Shown piece after piece: positions 4,711 to 10,903 of a stretch of DNA of 12,166 nucleotides. The DNA is from Chloroflexota bacterium (GTDB taxonomy: Bacteria; Chloroflexota; Limnocylindria; QHBO01). The stretch spans positions 1-12,166 of the forward strand of contig JAHFBB010000010.1 in assembly GCA_023250255.1 (NCBI GenBank). Reading direction: 5' to 3'. Numbering within the stretch: position 1 is the first letter of the stretch; every line of letters begins with the position of its first letter. The position numbers and the translations under genes are program-made. Under the pieces are notes generated by a model. The model had not been told where the DNA came from. It did not search any database and saw only the letters and a program-made list of their open reading frames with translations.

Positions 4711-6768
4711 GTGGAGTTCCGCGTGCTCGGTCCGCTCGAGGTCGTTGATCAGGGCGGCGATCCCGTGCCGCTCGGTGGCCGGCGACAGCGGTTGGTCCTC
4801 GCCTTTCTGATCCTCGAGGCGAATCGGGTCGTCGCCGTTGACACGCTGATCGATCGCATCTGGGGAGATGAACCACCGGATGCGGCGCGGGGCACACTGT
4901 CCGCCTACGTCTCCCGCCTGCGTCGGCTGCTGGGCTCGGATCGCATCCAGCCTCGGTCGCCCGGCTACGTCCTCCTGGCCGAGCGCTCGGAAGTCGACCT
5001 GCTGCGCTTCACCGACCTGATCGAGGCCGCCCGTCGTCAACGGACCGACCGGCAGGCGGCAGCGGACATCCTGGCCCAGGCTCTTGACCTCTGGCGCGGC
5101 GAGCCGCTGGCCGACCTCGCCGACCAGGACGCGATGCAACCAGTGATCACCCAGCTGGGGGAGCTGCGGCTTGGCGCGCTCGAGGATCGGATGGAGGTGG
5201 AGATCGCCCTCGGCCGCCATCGTGAATCGGTCCCCGATCTCGAACGACTCACCGCCGAGCACCCGCTGCGCGAGCGGCTGTGGGGTCAGCTCATGGCGGC
5301 CCTCTACCGAGCCGGCCGACAGGGCGACGCCCTGGCGGCCTTCCATCGGGCTCGGACGACCCTCCTCGAGGAACTCGGCATCGACCCATCAGCCGACCTG
5401 CGTCAGCTGTATGACCAGATCCTCAACCAGGATCCCGCCCTGGAAATCGGGCCGGTGGTGGCGGCGCTGGCGGAGCCGATGCCCCCGCCAACAATGGCAC
5501 CACGGCCTGAGCGGATGGCGCCCCGTCGGCGCCTGGCCCCACTCGCCATCGGCACCGCGGTGATCCTTGGGGCCGCCCTGATTGGCTGGCGGCTGTCGGC
5601 GATGGCGGAATCGGTGGAGCCGACCAGTTGGGCGATCGGCCTGGACATGCCCCTTTCCGGCTCAGGGGCGACCCTCGGCCAACCGGTGGTCAATGCGGTC
5701 CAGATGGCCGTCGATGAGCTCAACGCAAGTGGCAGCATCCCCGGGATCACCCTCACCCTGTCCCCCCTCGACGACGCCATGGATCCGGACCGGGCGGCCG
5801 AGAACGTCGCCGCCCTGGCGGCCGACCCAGGGGTCATCGCCATGATTGGTCCATGGGGATCGGCGCCGACCTTTGCCACGATCCCCATCACCAACGAGGC
5901 TGGCCTGCTCGAATGCAGCCCGGCCGCGACCCATCCAGGCTTGACGAAGCCGCGCGACGGGGCCCTCGACCTGCGGAGCGCTCACCCCGATGCCATCAAC
6001 TTCATCCGGCTTCCCCCGGCCGATGACATCCAGGCGCTGGCGATGGCTGCCTTCGCCTACCACTCGCTGCTGTCGCGCACGGCTCTGGTCATCGATGACA
6101 GTGCTAACGGTCGGGCCCTTGCCGACGCCTTCGAAACCGCGTTCCAGCAACTGGGCGGCGCGACCGAGCGGCGGGCACTGAATCCAGGCGCGGACCCGAG
6201 GAGCATCCTGGCTCCCCTCGCCGACGAACTGAATCCACCCGAACTCGTCTTCGTCGGCGCCGAATTACCAACCGTGGCCTCCGTCCGCCAAGCCATGGCC
6301 GATGCCGGTCACCTGTCAACCCCGCTGCTCAGCTGGGACGCACTCGTGTTTCCCGCCCCCGGCGAACCGTCCTACTTCGAGCGCCTGGGAGCCTCGGCGG
6401 CGGGCAGCTTCGCAGCCCACGCTTCCCTGCCCGACCACAAGTTCAGTTTTGCCGACGCCTACCGACAGCGTTTCGGCAGCGAGCCCGATGAATACGCCGC
6501 CGCCGGCTACGCCTGCGTCGAGGTCATTGCCGCCGCCCTCCGGGGTGTGCCATCGACCACCCGGCCCGATGAGCTGCGCGACCAGCTCCGCGCCTTCGCG
6601 GTCGATCCCGGCCACCGCTACGAAACCGTTCTGGGCACGATCGGTTTCGATGCCAACGGCGACGCCCTCCAGCAGTTCGTCACCTTCTACCGGGTAGATC
6701 CTGCGGGGGCCGATGGCGCCGGCGAGTGGGTCATCTTCAAGAAGCAGGACTTCGGCCCCGCTCCCTGA
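4711..6768 (+). CDS. One-component transmembrane receptor-regulator: SARP/BTAD DNA-binding part + TM + LivK-like ligand-binding domain
   Basis: This 685-residue protein joins three parts. Residues 1-95 are an OmpR/SARP-type winged helix (VEFRVLGPLEV; LGGRRQRLVLAFLILEANRVV; SAYVSRLRRLLG; PGYVLL). Residues about 96-245 are the bacterial transcriptional activation domain (LDLWRGEPLADL; HRESVPDLERLTAEHPLRERLW; LYRAGRQGDALAAFHRARTTL; ELGIDPSADLRQLYDQIL). A basic stretch (270-274) and a hydrophobic helix (275-294) cross the membrane. Residues about 305-685 are a type I periplasmic-binding fold of the branched-chain amino-acid receptor family (IGLDMPLSGSGATLG; AVDELNASG; VIAMIGPWGSAPTFATIPITNEAGLL; DEYAAAGYACVEVIAAAL). 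The expected topology is DNA-binding inside and ligand-binding outside. GTG 4711 is preferred because the family usually opens with MEFRVLGPLEV and a -10 box lies 7 nt upstream. The frame is open from ATG 4636, but that region holds the 11-bp repeats. Ligand unknown. Confidence 0.9.
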   Translation: MEFRVLGPLEVVDQGGDPVPLGGRRQRLVLAFLILEANRVVAVDTLIDRIWGDEPPDAARGTLSAYVSRLRRLLGSDRIQPRSPGYVLLAERSEVDLLRFTDLIEAARRQRTDRQAAADILAQALDLWRGEPLADLADQDAMQPVITQLGELRLGALEDRMEVEIALGRHRESVPDLERLTAEHPLRERLWGQLMAALYRAGRQGDALAAFHRARTTLLEELGIDPSADLRQLYDQILNQDPALEIGPVVAALAEPMPPPTMAPRPERMAPRRRLAPLAIGTAVILGAALIGWRLSAMAESVEPTSWAIGLDMPLSGSGATLGQPVVNAVQMAVDELNASGSIPGITLTLSPLDDAMDPDRAAENVAALAADPGVIAMIGPWGSAPTFATIPITNEAGLLECSPAATHPGLTKPRDGALDLRSAHPDAINFIRLPPADDIQALAMAAFAYHSLLSRTALVIDDSANGRALADAFETAFQQLGGATERRALNPGADPRSILAPLADELNPPELVFVGAELPTVASVRQAMADAGHLSTPLLSWDALVFPAPGEPSYFERLGASAAGSFAAHASLPDHKFSFADAYRQRFGSEPDEYAAAGYACVEVIAAALRGVPSTTRPDELRDQLRAFAVDPGHRYETVLGTIGFDANGDALQQFVTFYRVDPAGADGAGEWVIFKKQDFGPAP

Positions 6769-6773
6769 GCGGG

Positions 6774-7259
6774 CTAGACGGGGACGCCCTCGTAGGCCTC
6801 GCGGAGCTTCTCGACGTCGATCTTGGTCATCTCGAGCATCGCTTCCATGGCCCGCTTGGCGGCGGCGGCATCGGACCCGTTCAGGTACTCCGGCAACTGG
6901 CGTGGGATGACCTGCCAGGACAGGCCGTATCGGTCCTTCAGCCATCCACAGACGCTGTGCTCACCGCCATCCTCGACGAGGGCCTCCCAGTAGCGGTCGA
7001 CCTCCGCCTGGTCGGCGCAATCGATGCTGAACGAAACGGACTCGTTGAAGGTGAAATCCGGTCCGCCGTTGAGGCCGATGAAGGGCTGGCCGGCGATTGT
7101 GAAGTTCACCGTCAGGACCGAGCCTTCAGGGCCGCTCGGCGTCTCCGCCGGAGACCGATCAACCCGGTCGATCCGACTATCCGGAAAGATCGAGGTATAG
7201 AAGCGGGCGGCATCCTCCGCGGTTCCATCGAACCACAGGCAGGGAGTGATCTTGTTCAC
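6774..7259 (-). CDS. PhnB-like VOC-superfamily protein
   Basis: This 161-residue protein belongs to the PhnB/glyoxalase-bleomycin-resistance fold group often labelled 3-demethylubiquinone-9 methyltransferase-like. It has ITPCLWFDGTAEDAARFYTSIF (4-25), VNFTIAGQPFIGLNGGP (51-67), FNESVSFSIDC (71-81) and the characteristic CGWLKDRYGLSWQVIPR (104-120). A C-terminal helix with AKRAMEAMLEMTKIDVEKLREAYEG follows. Members are small beta-alpha-beta dimers; enzymatic roles are mostly untested. I chose GTG 7259 rather than ATG 7283 because GGAGG (7265-7269) sits 5 nt before the GTG, and family similarity begins there. Its stop is 5 bp from the end of the convergent receptor-regulator gene. It may be cotranscribed with the VOC gene at 7370-7735 (110-bp gap). 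Confidence 0.9.
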   Translation of the reverse strand: MNKITPCLWFDGTAEDAARFYTSIFPDSRIDRVDRSPAETPSGPEGSVLTVNFTIAGQPFIGLNGGPDFTFNESVSFSIDCADQAEVDRYWEALVEDGGEHSVCGWLKDRYGLSWQVIPRQLPEYLNGSDAAAAKRAMEAMLEMTKIDVEKLREAYEGVPV

Positions 7260-7369
7260 GTGTGCCTCCGATGTGATCGGCATCCACCCTAGCCCCAGCC
7301 ACCCATCGGCGCAAACGCATCCCCTGGGAATCGAGGGGTCTGGTCAATGCCGGTACCTGGCGGCGGGCC

Positions 7370-7735
7370 TCAGCTGGGCGCCGACATCGGGCTCATCAGC
7401 TGGAAGTAGTTGTCGTCCGGGTCGGCGAAGGTGGCGATCCATCCCTGGTAGCCCTCGCCCATCTCGTAGGGCTCGCGAACGACGATGGCGCCTGCGTCGC
7501 GGAACCGCGCGAAGTCGCCCGGGACATCGGTGCTCTCGATATTCCAGATCACTCGCCCCGGATGGACGCTCTGGCCGACGACCTGGTCGTGCGGACCCAC
7601 GGTGACGTAGCCGTCGCCGATCTGCCAGCCGGTGTACCCACCCTCGACCCAGCCGGCGGCGCCGAAGATGCGTGCGTAGTACTCGACCAGCCGCTCGGGA
7701 TTCTCGGAGCCGATCAGGATGCCAATCAGTTTCAT
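7370..7735 (-). CDS. Small VOC-superfamily (glyoxalase/bleomycin-resistance fold) protein
   Basis: The 121-residue single-module protein has the VOC pattern: MKLIGILIGSENPERLVEYYARIFG (1-25), YTGWQIGDGYVTVGPHDQV (34-52), HPGRVIWNIESTDVPGDFARFRDAGAIVVREPYE (58-91) and GWIATFADPDDNYFQLMSP (98-116). The usual metal-binding glutamate of the DPDGNxxEL motif is Gln112, and no His stands at the start of strand 1, so a canonical glyoxalase metal site is not apparent. It may bind a ligand without metal. ATG 7735 is preceded by GAGGA 5 nt upstream. An open frame continues upstream to 7903, but there it is Arg-rich sequence read from the tandem pyrimidine tract and is not likely coding. Substrate unknown. 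Confidence 0.85.
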   Translation of the reverse strand: MKLIGILIGSENPERLVEYYARIFGAAGWVEGGYTGWQIGDGYVTVGPHDQVVGQSVHPGRVIWNIESTDVPGDFARFRDAGAIVVREPYEMGEGYQGWIATFADPDDNYFQLMSPMSAPS

Positions 7736-7816
7736 ATCCGTCCTCGTGTTTGGGCGAGCCGCCATTAGACCACCGGCGTGGCAGACCGATGGCGGCCGGC
7801 CGCCAGATGAGCTCCG

Positions 7817-7880
7817 CCCCCGATCCCGTTCCCGATCCCGTTCCCGATCCCGGCCCCGCGCCCGTTCCCCGATCCCGGCA
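7817..7880 (+). repeat. Imperfect hexamer/12-mer pyrimidine-rich tandem tract next to element copy B
   Basis: The tract repeats GATCCC and GTTCCC units (GATCCCGTTCCC twice from 7822, then diverged copies) right up to the left edge of element copy B. Copies A and C have a single GATCCCGTTCCC-like unit in the same place (3337-3348 and about 9529-9540), so the tract looks like a local expansion of the element's left flank. Confidence 0.7.
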
Positions 7881-8012
7881 CCGCGTGCGTGGGGCGGGCG
7901 CAACGGGGAAGCAGAGCGTTCGGAGGGGGTTCTGGACGCCGGATGTGCATGAGGCGCACGCCCCGAGGCTGAAGTGGCTCTTGGGTCTCAGTTATGCCCA
8001 CCGGACGCACAT
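7881..8012 (+). repeat. Dispersed inverted-repeat-bounded element, copy B (diverged)
   Basis: This copy starts with CCGCGTGCG (7881-7889). It shares with copy A the identical stretch gcgttcggag followed by ggggttctggacgcc (7916-7940), and continues with recognisable but diverged sequence (cttgggtctcagttatgcccacc). Its right arm is degraded: gacgcacat ends near 8012 instead of gcgcacgcgg. The internal hairpin is also decayed (GTGCAT-GAG-GCGCAC, 7944-7958), so this is the oldest or least constrained copy. It fills most of the gene-free stretch 7736-8131. The stretch left of 7817 and the stretch 8013-8131 show no gene I can support. Confidence 0.8.
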
Positions 8013-8131
8013 CTCCAATGATGGCGTGCCGTACCAGCTGTCGCCGTTCCGCTGACAGCGCGGATCGGTTGTGACGAAATCGATGGAACCGAGCCACCCG
8101 CTGGTCATCCAGTGAGCCAGCCGGTCCGACC

Positions 8132-8338
8132 CTAGATCTCGACCAGTTCCACGCCGGCGGTCGAATCGGGGATGACGGCGCCGCTCTGGCGCATCGCGTC
8201 CAGGTGGAGGGCGATTGCCTCGCGGATCAGCCGCTCGACGTCGGGACGAGTGGCTCCAGTTGCGACACACCCGGGCAGATCGGGCACATACGCCGCCCAG
8301 TTCCGCGGGGTCTGCTCATAGATCACGGCGTATTTCAC
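8132..8338 (-). CDS. HicB-like protein (solitary, antitoxin-fold)
   Basis: This 68-residue protein matches the HicB family core: [20 protein letters not shown], then [30 protein letters not shown] and the typical tail [14 protein letters not shown]. The fold is a degenerate RNase H-like partial domain. In toxin-antitoxin pairs it neutralises the HicA mRNA interferase. There is no C-terminal ribbon-helix-helix or helix-turn-helix, so self-repression of an operon is unlikely. No HicA (a ~60-residue dsRBD-like protein with a conserved His) is found directly up- or downstream, so it may be an orphan of unknown role. Start GTG 8338 has GAGGA 6 nt upstream. A much longer open frame on this strand reaches 9442, but it is antisense to ACC deaminase. 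Confidence 0.85.
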   Translation of the reverse strand: MKYAVIYEQTPRNWAAYVPDLPGCVATGATRPDVERLIREAIALHLDAMRQSGAVIPDSTAGVELVEI

Positions 8339-8384
8339 GACTCGTCCTCGTTCAAGCCCGACTGCCGGAGGATACTCCGCGGCT

Positions 8385-8420
8385 GGATCGGCCAACGCGG
8401 GGTCAGCCGTGGCCGAATCC
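8385..8420. promoter_or_regulatory. Candidate operator: bulged inverted repeat upstream of ACC deaminase
   Basis: GGATCGGCCA (8385-8394) and TGGCCGAATCC (8410-8420) form a 10-bp inverted repeat with one extra base in the right arm and a 15-bp centre. It ends 20 bp before the ATG at 8441 and lies between two divergent genes. Known acdS genes are often controlled by an Lrp-type AcdR, but no such gene is in the window, so the binder is unknown. Confidence 0.35.
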
Positions 8421-8428
8421 ACCTCGTA

Positions 8429-8434
8429 TACGCT
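8429..8434 (+). promoter_or_regulatory. -10-like box TACGCT for ACC deaminase (leaderless arrangement)
   Basis: TACGCT ends 6 nt before ATG 8441. No Shine-Dalgarno sequence is seen before this ATG. TATACG (8427-8432) is an overlapping alternative. Confidence 0.45.
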
Positions 8435-8440
8435 TATCCC

Positions 8441-9463
8441 ATGAAGATCGACGACTTTCCCCGGGTACCGTTGATGTTCGGCCCCTCCCCTATTCATCCG
8501 CTTCCACGCCTCAGCGCGGCCCTCGGCGGAGGGGTCGAAATCTGGGCCAAACGCGATGACTGCAACTCCGGGATTGCGTTTGGGGGCAACAAGGTGCGCA
8601 AACTCGAGTACCTGGCGGCCGATGCGATCGCCCAAGGCTGCGACACGCTCGTCTCCATCGGTGGCGTGCAGTCCAACCACACGCGCGCCGTCACCGGCGT
8701 CGCCCGCCACCTCGGCCTCGGGGCCGTCACCGTCCAGGAGCACTGGGTGGACTGGGACGATCCAGGGTACGAGACCGTCGGCAACATCCAGCTCACGCGC
8801 ATCATGGGCGGGGATATCCGCATGGACACCGCCGGTTTCGACATCGGCCTCCGCGATAGCTGGCACCAGGCGCTGGAGTCGGTCGAACGCGCCGGAGGGA
8901 AGCCGTATCCGATTCCGGCCGGCGCATCGGTCCATCCGCTCGGCGGTCTGGGATTCGCAAATTGGGTGGGCGAGGTGGCCGCGCAGGAGGCCGAGCTCGA
9001 TGTGTTCTTCGATACCGTGGTGGTCTGTACGGTGACCGGCTCGACCCATGCCGGGATGATCGCCGGCGTTGCCCTGGAGAGCCGAGATGACCGGCGGGTC
9101 ATCGGCGTCGACGCGTCGAAGACCCTCGACCAGACCCGGGCCCAAGTGACCAGCATCGCTCGCGCGACCGCGGAGTTGATAGGCGTCGACCGCGACCTGC
9201 GCGAGGACGAAATCACGCTCGTCGACGGCTACGCCGGGCCACTGTACGGCGTCCCGGATGAGCAGACGATTGAAGCGATCCAGCTGGCGGCACGCCACGA
9301 GGGCATGCTCACCGACCCGGTGTACGAGGGCAAATCGATGGCGGGCCTGATCGGGATGGTCCGCTCCGGCGAAATCCCCAAGGGTTCCCGGGTGCTTTAC
9401 GCCCACCTCGGTGGACAACCGGCGCTGTCGGCCTACGCGCACACTCCCGGTCTCGGCGGCTAG
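8441..9463 (+). CDS. acdS: 1-aminocyclopropane-1-carboxylate (ACC) deaminase
   Basis: This 340-residue PLP fold-type II enzyme opens ACC, the plant ethylene precursor, to 2-oxobutyrate and ammonia in the cytoplasm. Length and sequence match the Pseudomonas-type enzyme almost end to end. [11 protein letters not shown] carries the PLP lysine at residue 51, and GGVQSNHTR carries Ser78, the nucleophilic-type serine. Other matches are [43 protein letters not shown] (phosphate-binding turn), GPLYG (Tyr269), DPVYEGKSM (Tyr295, Glu296) and AHLGG (Leu323). Glu296 and Leu323 correspond to Glu295 and Leu322, the pair that separates true ACC deaminases from the closely related D-cysteine desulfhydrases, which carry Ser/Thr and Thr there. 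ATG 8441 fits the family start. The open frame extends upstream to 8204 through the promoter and the HicB-like gene and is rejected. The neighbours give no pathway context. Use of ACC as a nitrogen source, or plant association, is inference. Confidence 0.95.
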   Translation: MKIDDFPRVPLMFGPSPIHPLPRLSAALGGGVEIWAKRDDCNSGIAFGGNKVRKLEYLAADAIAQGCDTLVSIGGVQSNHTRAVTGVARHLGLGAVTVQEHWVDWDDPGYETVGNIQLTRIMGGDIRMDTAGFDIGLRDSWHQALESVERAGGKPYPIPAGASVHPLGGLGFANWVGEVAAQEAELDVFFDTVVVCTVTGSTHAGMIAGVALESRDDRRVIGVDASKTLDQTRAQVTSIARATAELIGVDRDLREDEITLVDGYAGPLYGVPDEQTIEAIQLAARHEGMLTDPVYEGKSMAGLIGMVRSGEIPKGSRVLYAHLGGQPALSAYAHTPGLGG

Positions 9464-9467
9464 TCCA

Positions 9468-9506
9468 CGGCGACGGCGACGGCGACCGCGACCGCGACCG
9501 CGACGG
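9468..9506 (+). repeat. Hexanucleotide tandem repeat (GCGACG/GCGACC) downstream of ACC deaminase
   Basis: About six units of GCGACG or GCGACC run in perfect 6-nt phase just after the ACC deaminase stop codon. A hexamer tract also precedes element copy B. This is a simple sequence repeat likely to vary in copy number. It is not evidently coding. Confidence 0.8.
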
Positions 9507-9543
9507 ACCAGTCCTGCTGCCGCCTCGATCCCGTCCCCGCTTC

Positions 9544-9677
9544 CCGCGTGCGAGGGGCGGGCGTAACAGGGAACTTGGGCGTCTCAGCGGGGTTCTGGAC
9601 GCCGGATGTGCGCGGGACGCACGCCCAGGGGCTGAGGTGGCGCTTGGGTCTCGGTTGTGCCCACCCAGCGCACGCGG
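9544..9677 (+). repeat. Dispersed inverted-repeat-bounded element, copy C
   Basis: This 134-bp copy has both 9-bp ends intact: CCGCGTGCG (9544-9552) and CGCACGCGG (9669-9677). The match continues inward (cgagggg-cggg against cccacccag), giving about 15 of 18 paired positions. The hairpin GTGCGC-GGG-ACGCAC (9608-9622) has one C-A mismatch compared with copy A. It ends 51 bp before the start of the winged-helix gene at 9729, so it may supply or insulate that promoter region. Together with the hexamer tract it accounts for most of the 265-bp gap 9464-9728. Confidence 0.85.
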
Positions 9678-9715
9678 AGGATGATGCAACCCAGCCCAAA
9701 GACCATCCGAGCCGA

Positions 9716-9721
9716 TAGGCT
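9716..9721 (+). promoter_or_regulatory. -10-like box TAGGCT for the winged-helix gene (leaderless arrangement)
   Basis: TAGGCT ends 7 nt before GTG 9729, the same geometry as at 4698-4711. No Shine-Dalgarno sequence precedes this GTG. Confidence 0.45.
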
Positions 9722-9728
9722 TACGGGC

Positions 9729-10799
9729 GTGCACGAACTCAGCCGCGAAGAAGCGCGCCGGATCACGGTCCGCGCCCAGCTCCTGGATGAGCCGCGCCCG
9801 TCTGATCTGCTGACCGTCGTCCGCCAGCTGACCCTGCTCCAGATCGACCCCACCGCCGCCGTGGCGCCGAACGCCGACCTCGTGGCCTGGAGCCGCCTCG
9901 GCTCGGCCTACCGCCCGGGGGATCTGCGCCAGGCGCTGGAGGTGGACCGAACCTTGTTCGAGTTCGACGCGATGATTCGACCGATGGAGGTCCTCCCTTG
10001 GTATCGCGCCCAGATGGCGACCTTCCCGCACTACGACAAGCAGCGCATCTGGCTGAAAGCCAACGAAACGTTCAGGCACGACGTCCTCGCCCAACTGCGG
10101 GCCGACGGCCCGTTGCTCTCGCGCGACATCCCCGACACGAGCGTCGTGGCGTGGCAGTCGACCGGCTGGTCGAAGGACCGCAACGTGACCGTGATGATGG
10201 AGTTCCTCATGGCCAGCGGCGAGATCGCAATCGCCCGCCGGGAGGGCAACCAGCGCCTGTGGGACGTCGCGGATCGGGTGTATCGCGACGGCCCGGTGCC
10301 CTCGCTGGAGGAGTCCACCCGCGCCCGGAACGCGCGCCGTCTCCGTGGGCTGGGCATCGCCCGCCAGAAGGCCACCGTCATGGCGGTTGAGCAGGTCTCT
10401 GTCGGTGACGAGGGCGAGCCGGCCACGGTGGAGGGGACGAAGGGCACCTGGCAGGTCGACCCGGAGCAGCTGAATCAATCGTTCACTGGGCGAACCGCCC
10501 TGCTTTCGCCGTTTGATCGGCTCATCTACGACCGCAAGCGGGCGCTGGACCTGTGGGACTTCGAGTACACCCTCGAGATGTACAAGCCGGTGGACAAGCG
10601 GCGCTGGGGCTACTTCGCGCTCCCGATCCTCCACCACGATCAGCTCATCGGTAAGGCCGACCTCATCGCCGACCGCAAGGCGGGTGTCCTCCGGCTGAAC
10701 GCGATCCACCAGGACGTGAAGTTCACCAAGGAAATGACTGATGGCGTCAACGCCGAGATCGCCGACTTGGCGACCTGGCTCCAGCTGATCGTTTCGTGA
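9729..10799 (+). CDS. Winged-helix DNA-binding protein of the YcaQ/AlkX-AlkZ (HTH_42) DNA glycosylase family
   Basis: The 356-residue protein has the layout of HTH_42 proteins, whose characterised members (Streptomyces AlkZ, E. coli YcaQ/AlkX) are glycosylases that excise bulky alkylated bases and unhook interstrand crosslinks. Residues 31-40 read VRQLTLLQID: the QID (Gln38, Asp40) fits the Q-hydrophobic-D/Q catalytic motif of the family. Residues about 80-110 (TLFEFDAMIRPMEVLPWYRAQM), the winged-helix part (DVLAQLRADGPLLSRDIPD; TVMMEFLMASGEIAIARREGNQRLWDVADR) and the C-terminal beta-barrel-like region (LLSPFDRLIYDRKRALDLWDF; WGYFALPILHHDQLIG; DRKAGVLRLNAIH) follow in the usual order. Start GTG 9729 is chosen over ATG 9657, which falls inside repeat copy C. 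Damage specificity is unknown. No biosynthetic cluster adjoins it, so a general repair role like AlkX is more likely than antibiotic self-resistance. Confidence 0.85.
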   Translation: MHELSREEARRITVRAQLLDEPRPSDLLTVVRQLTLLQIDPTAAVAPNADLVAWSRLGSAYRPGDLRQALEVDRTLFEFDAMIRPMEVLPWYRAQMATFPHYDKQRIWLKANETFRHDVLAQLRADGPLLSRDIPDTSVVAWQSTGWSKDRNVTVMMEFLMASGEIAIARREGNQRLWDVADRVYRDGPVPSLEESTRARNARRLRGLGIARQKATVMAVEQVSVGDEGEPATVEGTKGTWQVDPEQLNQSFTGRTALLSPFDRLIYDRKRALDLWDFEYTLEMYKPVDKRRWGYFALPILHHDQLIGKADLIADRKAGVLRLNAIHQDVKFTKEMTDGVNAEIADLATWLQLIVS

Positions 10800-10831
10800 C
10801 TGAGCACCTGGGCGATGATCACGGGACGCGG

Positions 10832-10837
10832 TACGCT
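10832..10837 (+). promoter_or_regulatory. -10-like box TACGCT upstream of the cyclase mini-ORF
   Basis: TACGCT, identical to the box before ACC deaminase, would start a transcript near 10844, leaving a leader of about 35 nt before ATG 10880. A second TANNNT (TACGGT, 10885-10890) lies closer to GTG 10900, with a 9-nt gap. Confidence 0.35.
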
Positions 10838-10879
10838 CCGCGGAATCCGACAGTTGCCCAGCCCACCTGAGGGGGTCCG

Positions 10880-10903
10880 ATGCCTACGGTGACCACGCCG
10901 TGA
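10880..10903 (+). CDS. Possible 7-codon leader ORF overlapping the cyclase start (GTGA)
   Basis: ATG CCT ACG GTG ACC ACG CCG TGA encodes MPTVTTP. It is preceded by a purine-rich GAGGGGG (10869-10875) 4 nt from the ATG, and its TGA (10901-10903) overlaps the GTG start of the cyclase at 10900 as GTGA. This geometry allows termination-reinitiation coupling. It could also arise by chance, or from a one- or two-base error in a longer N-terminus. Confidence 0.3.
   Translation: MPTVTTP

Noticed and set aside
7319..7340. Hairpin CCCCT-N8-AGGGG as a terminator for the VOC gene at 7370-7735
   Set aside because: Only a 5-bp stem with an 8-nt loop and no following T-run on the minus strand.
7992..8108. 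38-residue minus-strand ORF after the HicB-like gene ([14 protein letters not shown]...)
   Set aside because: No Shine-Dalgarno, no recognisable family, not HicA-like, and its end overlaps repeat copy B. It could be a gene relic, but I cannot support it.
8339..9442. Long minus-strand open frame (about 370 codons) upstream of and continuous with the HicB-like gene
   Set aside because: It is antisense to ACC deaminase, whose family match is complete. HicB similarity, the GTG and the Shine-Dalgarno all begin at 8338.
3347..9677. Spaced copies of a repeat as a CRISPR array
   Set aside because: The three copies are thousands of bases apart, about 134 bp long and diverged. There are no spacers and no cas genes.
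9309..10709. 466-codon minus-strand open frame
   Set aside because: It is antisense to the winged-helix gene and runs through repeat copy C and the hexamer tract. Its composition is low-complexity Arg/Gly/Pro with no family resemblance.
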